Below, one piece after another: positions 21,770-33,193 of a stretch of 64,000 nucleotides of DNA (the first letter of the stretch is position 1; the number at the start of each line of letters is the position of its first letter). The position numbers were made by a program, and so were the translations under genes. Below the pieces are notes generated by a model. It worked only from the letters and a program-made list of their open reading frames with translations. It ran no database searches and was not told where the DNA came from. The stretch comes from Salvelinus alpinus (lineage: Eukaryota; Chordata; Actinopteri; Salmoniformes; Salmonidae), in the NCBI RefSeq assembly GCF_045679555.1, contig NC_092115.1, positions 40,681,728 to 40,745,727 of the forward strand, given 5' to 3'.

Positions 21770-21799
21770 CTGACGAAGGCCATGCAGCCGAAACGCGTC
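21770..21799 (+). ncRNA. Candidate hammerhead ribozyme core (right arm)
   Basis: CTGACGA (21770-21776), an extra A, then stem II GGC/GCC closed by a CATGCA loop (21778-21789), then GAAA (21790-21793), a minimal stem III ACGCGT (21793-21798) and C at 21799, the predicted cleavage position. Stem I is weak: only two sure G-C pairs (CC/GG) beside the core. An extra residue after the CUGANGA box is known from some natural hammerheads. Activity is untested. Confidence 0.5.
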
Positions 21800-22080
21800 G
21801 GTTTTTAAACAACTTTGTTTCTATTGAACATGCCATACTAATAAAGGCATTTTAATTAATTATATGAAGAGTGCCTTGGTCCTCCTTTCTTTTTGATGAC
21901 CAATTTACACCTTTTACCAAAGAGCACCTTCTATCTACCAAAATATACTATAGTGTACCTTAGTAGCGCTTCCCTTCCTCCTCTTTCTAATTTAAAAGAA
22001 CCTTTGTCTGAAAATAAAATATGATCCTCAACTGCGTTTCCCACTCCAGTCAGCAGACGGCGATGTGCGTCTTTTTTATA

Positions 22081-22105
22081 GCGTGACGTATTATCTAGTG
22101 GACGG
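22081..22105 (+). promoter_or_regulatory. Shared zinc-finger promoter element, gene A
   Basis: TGACGT (a CRE/ATF-type half site) followed by ATTATCTAGTGGACGG, about 270 bp upstream of the ATG at 22353. The same block occurs upstream of the exons at 28817, 53763 (minus) and 58345. A binding role is inferred. Confidence 0.5.
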
Positions 22106-22352
22106 TTCTTCATAAACAGCTCGTCAACCACCTCGGTAGCTTGCTAGCCAACATAGCCGAAAGATTCCAGCTATTTATACGCTTTCGGTCTATATTAGCT
22201 ACTGTGTTTTAGACACACGTCTGTCGTATCTACTTGTTAAGCTATTTAATTTAATATTACGTTATTTTGTATTAGTCAGCTATAGTAGCTGGCTGGTTAA
22301 GTTAACGCTAGCCTAGTCATTAATGATAGCTAGCTAGCTAAAATCCCCGAAC

Positions 22353-25300
22353 ATGAGCTCCCTAAGCTTCTCCCCTCCTGTTAAAGAAGAGGATGTCTAC
22401 TGGACGGAGAAAGAAGCTCTGGGGTTGAACATTGTCGTGAAAGATGAGAAGGAAGAAGAGGATGTCACAGTTAAAAAAGAAGTAGAGGGTGAGGCTGTTA
22501 CAGTGAAAGAAGAAGAGAAAGACGTTTCAGTGAAAGAAGAGGCAGACGCGTTCAGAGTGAAAGAGGAGGAGGATGTTACTGTGAAAGAAGAGGATGCAGT
22601 TTTTGGAATGAAGAAGGAAGGAGAGATTACTGTCACATTGAAAGATGAAGAGGTGGAGATAGGAGATCTGATTAACACCAGTAAGTACCGCCTTCAATTT
22701 GTTTTTAACTTTGGATATTCGGAGTTGGCTCGTCAACACCTCTTCAACGGAGGGCCCTAGGATGATGACTGATATGTCTAAAATCAGACGACGTAGAGAA
22801 CAAGCTACCCCTTGTTTTCTCGGTTCCGTTTCCAAAAAGTGACTTAACATATATATTTGAGAAGGGTCTATCTGCTGACCGCAGACTGGGGGGCACGGCA
22901 TGTAGTGATGATTTACTACACACCGTGCCCCCCAATAGTGCCATGCGAGAGTTGGGTTGGCTACACCAAAGATTATGGATATACTGACAAGATGTCTCTC
23001 CGCCCTAACAAGGGAAGTCGTTGTCCACAAAGCGGCACTGCGGGTTGTCTAGCTCCCGCCTATCCTGTCTTTGGATCGGTGGATTCATCTTATTATTGTA
23101 ATCTATTGTTTATATTCTATGAGAGTTGTTGACGTCAACCGCCTGTATTCAATGGAGAGAGATGCTAAGCTACTAGCATGAATATGCATAGCGATCTGGA
23201 GACAACTCCTATAGTGTTTTTATCAAAGTTGTTGGTATGTCACGTGTCCACATAACACCTTAAGCATTACGAAACTTCTGTTGGATCAAGTAAACCTCAC
23301 GTAGCAAATAAGCCATTAATTTTGTTGTTGACCAAATTCCACGCTTTACACATTGGGTTGATAATTGTTTCCACTTGGATACAACCTACTGTAGCCTACT
23401 GGCATGGCCTAGAGAGTTACAACCTACTGTAACCTACTGGCATGGCCTAGAGAGTTACAACCTACTGTAACCTACTGGCATGACCTAGAGAGTTCCAACC
23501 TACTGTAACCTACTGGCATGACCTAGAGACCTAGAGAAAGTTGTAAAATTCCTGGATAAAAAATGAATATTTTCCAGTAATAATGATAATTTGTATCTTC
23601 CTCACCACATGTGGGATCCCTCTCCTTTGTTGTCCTCTCTACACCAATAACAGACAACTACTGTGGGATCCCTCTCCTTTGTCGTCCTCTACACCAATAA
23701 CAGACAACTACTGTGGGATCCCTCTCCTTTGTTGTCTACTCTACACCAATAATAGACAACTACTGTAGTATCTCCCGGGTGGCGCAGTGGTCTAGGGCAC
23801 TGCATCGCAGTGCTAGCTGCGCCACCAGAGTCTCTGGGTTCGCGCCCAGGCTCTGTCGCAGCCGGCCGCAACCGGGAGATCCGTGGGGCGACGCACAATT
23901 GGCATAGCGTCGTCCGGGTTAGGGAGGGTTTGGCCGGTAGGGAGGGTTTGGCCGGTAGGGATATCCTTGTCTCAGTATGTAAAAAAAAAAAATGTAATAA
24001 AATGTATGCACTCTACTGTAAGTCGCTCTGGATAAGAGCGTCTGCTCTTGGCCGGTAGGGATATCCTTGTCTCAGTATGTAAAAATGTAATAAAATGTAT
24101 GCACTCTACTGTAAGTCGCTCTGGAAAAGAGCGTCTGCTAAATGACTAAAATGTAAAAAATGTACTGTTGGTTCCCTCTCCTTTGTTGTCCACACTACAC
24201 CAATAATAGACAACTACTGTTGGTTCCCTCTCTTTTGTTGTCCACACCAATAACAGACAACTACTGTGGGATCCCTCTCCTTTGTTGTCCACTCTACACC
24301 AATAATAGACAACTACTGTTGGTTCCCTATCCTTTGTTGTCCACTCTACACCAATAATAGACAACTACTGTTGGTTCCCTATCCTTTGTTGTCCACTCTA
24401 CACCAATAATAGACAACTACTATGGGACTCCCAATCCCGGCCGGATGTGATACATCCTGGATTCGAACCAGGGGCTGTAGTGGCGCCTCTTGCACTGAGA
24501 TGCAGTGGTTTAGACCGCTGTGTCCATGTGTGTGTGTTAACTATGTCACTGTACTAAAATGCTTAAAAGGCCGCAACATTTTTTAATATCGGTTAGCGGT
24601 ATCGTTTTTTGGGGCAAGGAAAATATTGGCCAAAAATGTAATATCGGTGCATCCCTTTATTCTAAAATTGATTATATTATAAACATTTTCCTCATCAATC
24701 TACACACAATACCCCATAAGGCCATCACAATACCCCATAATGCCAAAGCAAAAACAGGTTTAGATTTTTTGCAAATGTATTAAAACTATTCCCCAGGATA
24801 TCTAGTCTGAGTAATGTAAGATGTACGATCCCAGACTAACTTGCCTGAGTAATGTAAGATGTACGATCCCAGGATAACTAGTATCAGAGTAATGTAAGTC
24901 TTAGATAGTTTTAACCCATTACAGTCTAAGCCCTGTCTGAGGGGGGGGGGGGGGGGTTCTTCTAAGCTATATGGAATTGTTTGTACTGTTTTAAGAAGGT
25001 TATACCAAGGATAATTTTGCTATTTGATTTTGAACTGTAAGACCCATGGAAGTATCAACAAAAAATATTTGGCCATACTGCTATAACCCATATACTAATG
25101 CATTGCATTTCATTTACAACATGGCACAACAGTCCCCCAAAACATCTAAAGGAAGTTTGTTCTGAAGTGTCTGTCCTGTATCTGAGAGATATAAATATAT
25201 ATATATATGAATAAGAATAACCCTTGAATGTGTAGGTGTGTCCAAACTTTTGACTGGTACTGTATATCTCATGAATGTTTTTGCATTCAGTTACAAAAAG

Positions 25301-26417
25301 TCACTTTCTTACCACTTCTTCCATAGGCAAACATGTAAGGAAAGCTTTTTTTTTTAAATTAAAGTGGATGCTGTCAAAAATGTATTGAATTCAAATGGAT
25401 TTACCCAGCCTACAAAGCACTACAGCCACTCTGTGATGACCAGTTCTGCTCTTTTATTGAGGGATCTAGTCTAGATTAAACCTCATAGGAAGACAGTTTT
25501 ATCATGTGGAGGTTTCATTCAGGTCTCTGTTTAACGAGATACTCTGTTTGTCTTTGGCTGGAGAGATACCAAACTCTCACTCTGACAGTGGGAAGAGTCC
25601 TTCAGGGGAACCAGACCCTGAGACGCCCAAACCAGCGAGACAACACCACTGCTCCCACTGTGAAAATAGTTTTTGCTGGTTAGGGAACCTAAAACTGCAT
25701 GAGAGGACACACACTGGAGAAAAGCCTTTCCAATGCTCCCAGTGTGGAAAGAGTTTTGCTGTGTTAGCTAACCTGAAAAGGCACGAGAGAATACACACAG
25801 GAGAAAAGCCTTATCACTGTTCCCAATGTGGAATGAGTTTTAATCAGGATGGGGACCTAAAAGCTCATAAGAGGAAACACACAGGAGAAAAGCCTTTCCA
25901 ATGTTCCCAGTGTGGAAAGAGTTTTACTAAGATAGGGCAATTAAAAGAACATGAGAGAATACACAAAGGAGAAAAGCCATTCCAATGTTCCCATTGTGGA
26001 AAGAGTTTTACTCGGATAGGAAACCTAAAAAAGCATGCGAGACTACACACAGGAGAAAAGCCTTACCAATGTTCTCAGTGTGGAAAGAGTTTTGCCGTGT
26101 TAGCTAACCTGAAAAGGCATGAGAGAATACACACAGGAGAAAAGCCTCATCACTGTTCCCACTGTGGAATGAGTTTTACTCAGTTATGGGACCTACAAGC
26201 TCATGAGAGGATACACACAGGAGAAAAGCCTTTCCAATGTTCCCAGTGTGGAAAGAGTTTTACTCAGATAGGGCACCTGAAAGCTCATGAGAGGATACAC
26301 ACAGGAGAAAAGCCTTACCAATGTTCCCAATGTGAAAAGAGTTTTACCATGTTAACTAACCTGAAAAGGCATGAGAGAATACACACAGGAGAAAAGCATT
26401 TTCTGCTCCCAGTGTAA
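22353..26417 (+). CDS. C2H2 zinc-finger protein A (acidic N-terminus, nine intact fingers)
   Basis: Two exons: 22353-22680 (109 codons plus one base; donor GTAAGTACC) and 25564-26417 (acceptor after TTTGGCTGGAG; phases match). Exon 1 encodes MSSLSFSPPVKEEDVYW and then repeated acidic VKEEE blocks, as in other salmonid zinc-finger genes. The linker NSHSDSGKSPSGEPDPETPK leads into nine C2H2 fingers with TGEKP linkers. Helix residues (-1,2,3,6) by finger: WGNL, VANR, QGDA, KGQE, RGNK, VANR, QWDA, QGHA, MTNR; fingers 2 and 6 match, a sign of internal duplication. A nucleic-acid-binding nuclear regulator is the expected role; the target is unknown. The frame ends at 26417 in a frameshifted tenth finger, and degenerate finger sequence continues to about 26610. 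It may be active or recently damaged at its 3' end. Confidence 0.75.
22887..22934. repeat. GC-rich hairpin in intron of gene A
   Basis: TGGGGGGCACGG (22887-22898) is perfectly inverted as CCGTGCCCCCCA (22923-22934), with a TGTAGT/ACTACA inner stem. It is conserved in the inverted paralogue at 53201-53262. Confidence 0.6.
23385..23535. repeat. 39-bp minisatellite in intron of gene A
   Basis: About four units of CTACTGGCATGGCCTAGAGA plus GTTACAACCTACTGTAAC. The same unit is found inverted at 52640-52760. Confidence 0.85.
23612..24428. repeat. About 50-bp minisatellite split by a SINE
   Basis: The unit contains CTCTCCTTTGTTGTCCACTC, TACACCAATAATAGACAACT and ACTGTGGGATCC. Three units lie at 23612-23764 and five at 24168-24428; the SINE at 23771-24154 sits between them. 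Confidence 0.85.
23771..24154 (+). repeat. tRNA-derived SINE with duplicated tail
   Basis: A pol III A box (GGTGGCGCAGTGGTCTAGGG) and B box (GGGTTCGCGCCC) start the element. The tail GTAAGTCGCTCTGGATAAGA, typical of fish LINE-derived SINE tails, occurs twice: the block from TTGGCCGGTAGGGATATCC to GAGCGTCTGCT is tandemly duplicated (about 23935-24048 and 24049-24140). Confidence 0.82.
24421..24528 (-). repeat. tRNA-derived SINE head fragment
   Basis: On the minus strand: GCGGTCTAAACCACTGCATC (A box side) and GGTTCGAATCC (B box), then ATCACATCCGGCCGGGATTG. Only the head remains. Confidence 0.7.
24560..24790. repeat. hAT-end fragment joined to a Tc1-end fragment
   Basis: 24560-24656 ends AATATCGGTGCATCCCT, the complement of the common hAT terminus AGGGATGCACCGAT. 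24657-24785 resembles the Tc1 terminal region (ATCTACACACAATACCCCAT). Both are short and without coding. Confidence 0.5.
24791..25505. other. Intron of zinc-finger gene A, remainder
   Basis: Short duplicated phrase (GAGTAATGTAAGATGTACGATCC, cut here: GAGTAATGTAAGATGTACGA) at about 24810-24900, a G run at 24942-24956, and the phrase AAACTTTTGACTGGTACTGT at 25246, a Tc1 terminus. No gene seen. Confidence 0.4.
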
Positions 26418-26610
26418 AAATAGATTTTCACGAATGGGACCTTAACACTCATGAGAGGATACAGGGGGGAAAAGCCTTTCCAATGCTCCCAGTCTGGAAA
26501 GGGTTTTACCTGGTCAAGTAGCCTGAAGGAGCATAAGAGGACACACACGATAAAAGTCCTACCACTGCTCTCTGTGTGGAAGGACATTCAGAAAACCTGA
26601 AATCAAATGA
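26418..26610 (+). pseudogene. Decayed 3' fingers of zinc-finger gene A
   Basis: After the stop, finger-like pieces continue in shifted frames: CTCCCAGTGTAAAAATAG, then AAGCCTTTCCAATGCTCCCA, GTAGCCTGAAGGAGCATAAG and a CTCTCTGTGTGG AAGG piece. Two or more small indels separate them. They suggest that the ancestral array had about twelve fingers. Confidence 0.65.
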
Positions 26611-26694
26611 GAGAATAGAAAGGCTGTATTCTGACTTATATTTTTGACTCAGAATGTGTATTTTTGTTTATGCCACATGAAATCATTTTGTGTA

Positions 26695-27657
26695 TGCTTT
26701 CACCTGTCTATATAAGGTCCCACAGTTGACAATGCATGTCAGAGCAAACACCAAGCAATGAGGTTGAAGAAATTGTCCTTAGACCCCCGAGACAGGGTTG
26801 TCGCTTGGAGTTTGCCAAAAAGGCACCTTAAGGACTCTCAGACCATGAGAAACAAGATTCTCTGGTCTGATGAAACAAAGATTGAACTCTTTGGCCTGAA
26901 TGCCTTTTGGCAACCTCCAAGCTGGTTGTCATGTGCCTTCCGTCTGACCACTCTACCATAAAGACCTGATTGGTGGAGTGCTGCAGAGATGGTTATCATT
27001 CTGGAAGGTTCTCCCATTTCCACAGAGAAAATAGCTCTGTCAGAGTGACCATCGGGTTCTAGGTCCCTTCCCTGACGATTGCCCTTCTCCACCGATTGCT
27101 CAGTTCTGCTGGGCGGCCAGCTCTTGGAGGTTCTTGGTGGTTCCAAACTTCTTCCATTTAAGAATGATGGAGGCCACTGTGTTCTTGGGGACCTTCAATG
27201 CTGCAGAAATGTTTTGGTACCCTTCCCCAGATATGTGCCTCGACACAATCCTGTCTCAGAGCTCAACGGATAATTCCTTTGACCTCATTGCTTGGTTTTT
27301 GCTCTGACATCCACTGTTACCTGTGGGACCTTATATAGACAGGTGTGTGCCTTTCCAAATCATGTCCAATCAATTGAATTTACCACAGGTGGGCTCCAAT
27401 CAAGTTGTAGAAACATCTCAAGGATGATTCGTGGAATCAGGATGCATCTGAGCTCAATTTCGAGTCTCATAGTAAAGGGTCTGAATACTTAAGTAAATAA
27501 ATGTGCATAAATGTCTAAAAACTTGTTTTTGGGTTGTCATTATGGGGTATTGTGTGTAGATTTGATGAGGGGAAAAAATCTTCAATTTTAGAATAAGGCT
27601 GAAACGTAACAAAATGTGGAAAAAGTGAAGGGGTCTGAATACTTAACGAATGCACTG
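26695..27657. mobile_element. Rearranged Tc1-like element, two halves in opposite orientation
   Basis: 26695-26910 is the plus-strand 5' half (CACCTGTCTATATAAGGTCC, then transposase pieces [11 protein letters not shown] and [19 protein letters not shown]). From about 26911 the sequence turns round and runs as the minus strand to the terminus TGAATACTTAACGAATGCAC at 27657. The two halves share inverted segments: GTCTATATAAGGTCCCACAG near 26708 against its complement near 27320. Confidence 0.75.
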
Positions 27658-27854
27658 TATATCGCTGGCAGAGTTTTCTACCCCTGGCAGTTTTGTACAC
27701 GGTCATGTGATACGTGGTATAGAACAGTCCAATCTTAGGAGAGTCCATGGGAGGCACTATACTGTGTGTTTGCAGGTGTCTATCTGGTCAAAACCACTGA
27801 TACAGGTGCCCCTCCACCCTCTGGTGGGATGGATCATGTCTACAGAGAAACCTA

Positions 27855-28028
27855 GATTCAAATACTTAGATGTGTGTGTATTGGGTATATGTTGTGAAAT
27901 TGTTAGATATTACTTGTTAGATATTACTGCACTGTCAGAGCTAGAAACACAAGCATTTCACTACACCCGCAAAAACATCTGCTAAACATGTGTATGTGAC
28001 CAATAAAATGTGATACGATTTTGATTAG
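27855..28028 (+). repeat. LINE 3' tail fragment
   Basis: GTTAGATATTACTGCACTGT ... AAGCATTTCACTACACCCGC ... GTGTATGTGACCAATAAAAT: the 3' end of a salmonid L2/RSg-like LINE; the same family is seen inverted at 54525-54690. Confidence 0.65.
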
Positions 28029-28375
28029 AAATAAACGTCCTGTTTATCAAAGGTGCTTTTGGCTGGTTAAAAGTCCATATTGATACAGAAACACTAAACC
28101 ATGATTTAAATTTATTAAGAACAAGTTGATTGACAAAGTCATGAAAAATTGGAAGAATTGAATAAATCACATTTTGGCTATGATAAAAGATGCCTCTGGG
28201 GTCAAAATGATCCATGTCAGAAGTATGGTTCAATGCAAGTATGTAGTGAGTGTAAAGTTTGTTTTAAATTCTTACTCATTAAAAACGAATAAATCAACAC
28301 ATGCTTCTCTTTGAACGACTTAATATAATATTAAACTTAATAAATGAAAAATAAACGTTTGGTTCCTCAACTGCG
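28029..28375. other. No recognised feature
   Basis: AT-rich spacer between the LINE tail and the promoter of orphan zinc-finger exon B. No convincing frame or repeat. Confidence 0.4.
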
Positions 28376-28409
28376 TTGCCCACTCCAGTCAGCAGTTGGC
28401 GATGTGCGT

Positions 28410-28522
28410 CTACACCTGCATTGCTTGCTGTTTGGGGTTTTCGGCTGGGTTTCTGTACAGTACTTCGTGATATTAGCTGTACGAAGGGCTATATAAAATA
28501 AACTTGATTTGATGAAACTTGA
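28410..28522 (+). repeat. L2 3' tail inside the promoter of zinc-finger exon B
   Basis: CACCTGCATTGCTTGCTGTT ... GGGCTATATAAAATAAACTTGATTTGAT matches 42330-42437 (L2 3' end). It splits the conserved promoter block between GCGATGTGCG and the TGACGT element. Confidence 0.8.
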
Positions 28523-28547
28523 TTTTAGGTTCAGGCGATGCTGCCAG

Positions 28548-28571
28548 TGTGACGTATAATCTAGTGGACGG
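28548..28571 (+). promoter_or_regulatory. Shared zinc-finger promoter element, exon B
   Basis: TGTGACGTATAATCTAGTGG ACGG about 267 bp before the ATG at 28817; the same block as at 22081, 53996 and 58083. Confidence 0.5.
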
Positions 28572-28816
28572 GACGCTCCTTCAACAGCTAGTCAGACACC
28601 TCGGTAGCTTTCTAGCAAACATAGCTACAACATTCACGCTCTTTACACTGTTTTGGTGTATATTAGTCGATGTGTATTAAACACACTTCTGTCGTATGTA
28701 CTTGTTGGCCCATTTAATTAACGTTATATATTTACGTTGTTTGTCAGCTAGCTGGTTTGCTAAATTAGCTTAGAACTAGGCTAGTTGCTAATGCTAGCTA
28801 GCTAACATCCCCGACC

Positions 28817-29101
28817 ATGAGTTCACTAAGCTACTCTCCTGCTAAAGAAGAGGAGGTCTCGAGGAAGAGGAGGATGTCACACTACAAAAACAAGTAGAGG
28901 GTGAGGATGTTACCTTGAAAGAAGACGAGAAAGACGTTTCAGTGAAAGAAGAGGAAGAAGCGTTCAGAGTGAAAGAGGAGGATGTTACCGCAAAAGAAGA
29001 GGAGGAAGAGAAAGATGCAGTTTTTGGAGTGAGAGAGGAGGAGGGGGAGATGACTGTCACATTGGAGGAAGAAGAGGAGGTTGGAGATCTGTTTAACACC
29101 A
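28817..29101 (+). pseudogene. Orphan zinc-finger exon 1 (copy B), frameshifted
   Basis: Starts MSSLSYSPAKEEEVS like copies A, D and E, then loses about 30 bp (the CWTEKEGLWLNVVVKEE part), which shifts the frame to a TAG at about 28890. The acidic VKEEE region and the donor (GTAATT at 29102) remain recognisable. No plus-strand finger exon follows within the window, and a hAT insertion lies 520 bp downstream. It is therefore probably dead. Confidence 0.75.
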
Positions 29102-29310
29102 GTAATTACCGTCTCTGCAGTCGTTGAACCAATATGAAGTAAAGCGGTTCTACACTTTAATGTTGTTCTGTAGGAATGGCTGAAGCTACACTGTAACGTG
29201 TAGAACATCAAGAGTGGACCATCAACAAAACGTTAACAATTGATCAAATGACAATGCCTGAAATACTGTAGTCCTCAATATCTCTTACTAGATTAGCCCA
29301 ATATGTAGTC

Positions 29311-29624
29311 TTAAAGGGGCAATCAGCAGTTGTTACATCCATTTTGGGACTTATACATTAAATGATATGTACCCATCTGTTTCTTGAAGAATTCACTTAT
29401 AAATGCCTAATGAGCTTAGTTCAACTGTCGTACCCCATCAGAACCCAAAATATAAGCTATTTGTTTTACTCCAATGTTTGTCAGTAAAGATAAACAAACA
29501 CTGTATATCCTCAAAACTTGGTTAAATCTATAATGTTGATATCATGGATGGTTGCATTTCTCCAGCACCATCCCTCAGTTTTTTACCGAAATGGGCGGGG
29601 AGTACGCTTTGTTATTGTTTCTAC
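29311..29624 (+). repeat. MITE (TTAAAGGGGCAATC family), cut by the hAT element
   Basis: Left end TTAAAGGGGCAATCAGCAGT. The body matches 60426-60765 (GCTTAGTTCAACTGTCGTAC, CAGAACCCAAAATATAAGC, GATATCATGGATGGT). The right end is missing because the hAT element starts at 29625. Confidence 0.75.
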
Positions 29625-29724
29625 TAGAGGTCGACCGATTATGATTTTTCAACGCCGATACCGATTATTGGAGGACCAAAAAAGCCGATACCGATCAATC
29701 GGACTATTTAAAAAAATATGTATA

Positions 29725-31329
<1,605 letters not shown>

Positions 31330-31335
31330 TATATA

Positions 31336-32928
<1,593 letters not shown>

Positions 32929-32980
<52 letters not shown>
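32929..32980. repeat. (TA)n(CA)n microsatellite
   Basis: About 19 TA then about 7 CA units, immediately beside Tc1 B. The equivalent spot in hAT copy 2 (44897-44908) is TATATATATACACG, so the repeat pre-dates the Tc1 insertions. Confidence 0.9.
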
Positions 32981-32985
<5 letters not shown>

Positions 32986-33193
32986 GTAATAATGACAATT
33001 GCAACAATACTGAATGAACAATGAACACTTTTATTTTAACTTAATATAATCCATAAATAAAATCAATTTAGTCTCAAATAACATGAGAACATATGTTAAA
33101 AGGAATCACCAGCTTTCATGGATCTTCAATATTCCCAGTTCATAAGTTTTAGGTTGTAGTGCAGAAAGCAGAGCTTGTCTGCATGGTCCCCTG

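Larger units (their letters stand above)
20899..21898. mobile_element. 1-kb palindromic element: two 402-bp inverted arms around a 196-bp loop
   Basis: Left arm 20899-21300 and right arm 21497-21898 are both 402 nt and by eye are reverse complements without indels or visible mismatches. Ends read CATCAAAAAGAAAGGAGGAC and its complement. The loop (21301-21496) has no open frame. Each arm carries a hammerhead-like core, GACGCGTTTCGGC...GCCTTCGTCAG in one orientation and its complement in the other. Hammerheads are known in the pseudo-LTRs of Penelope-like retroelements, so two inverted pseudo-LTRs are one explanation; a foldback DNA element is another. There is no clear target duplication. Confidence 0.85.

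Noticed and set aside
22397-22678. Minus-strand Ser/Thr-rich frames opposite the acidic zinc-finger exons (also 28842-29099 and 58359-58646)
   Set aside because: Complement of GAA/GAG-rich coding sequence; the plus strand has the conserved start and donor.
23583-24364. Small frames such as LLCCPLYTNNRQLL
   Set aside because: Translation of the 50-bp minisatellite.
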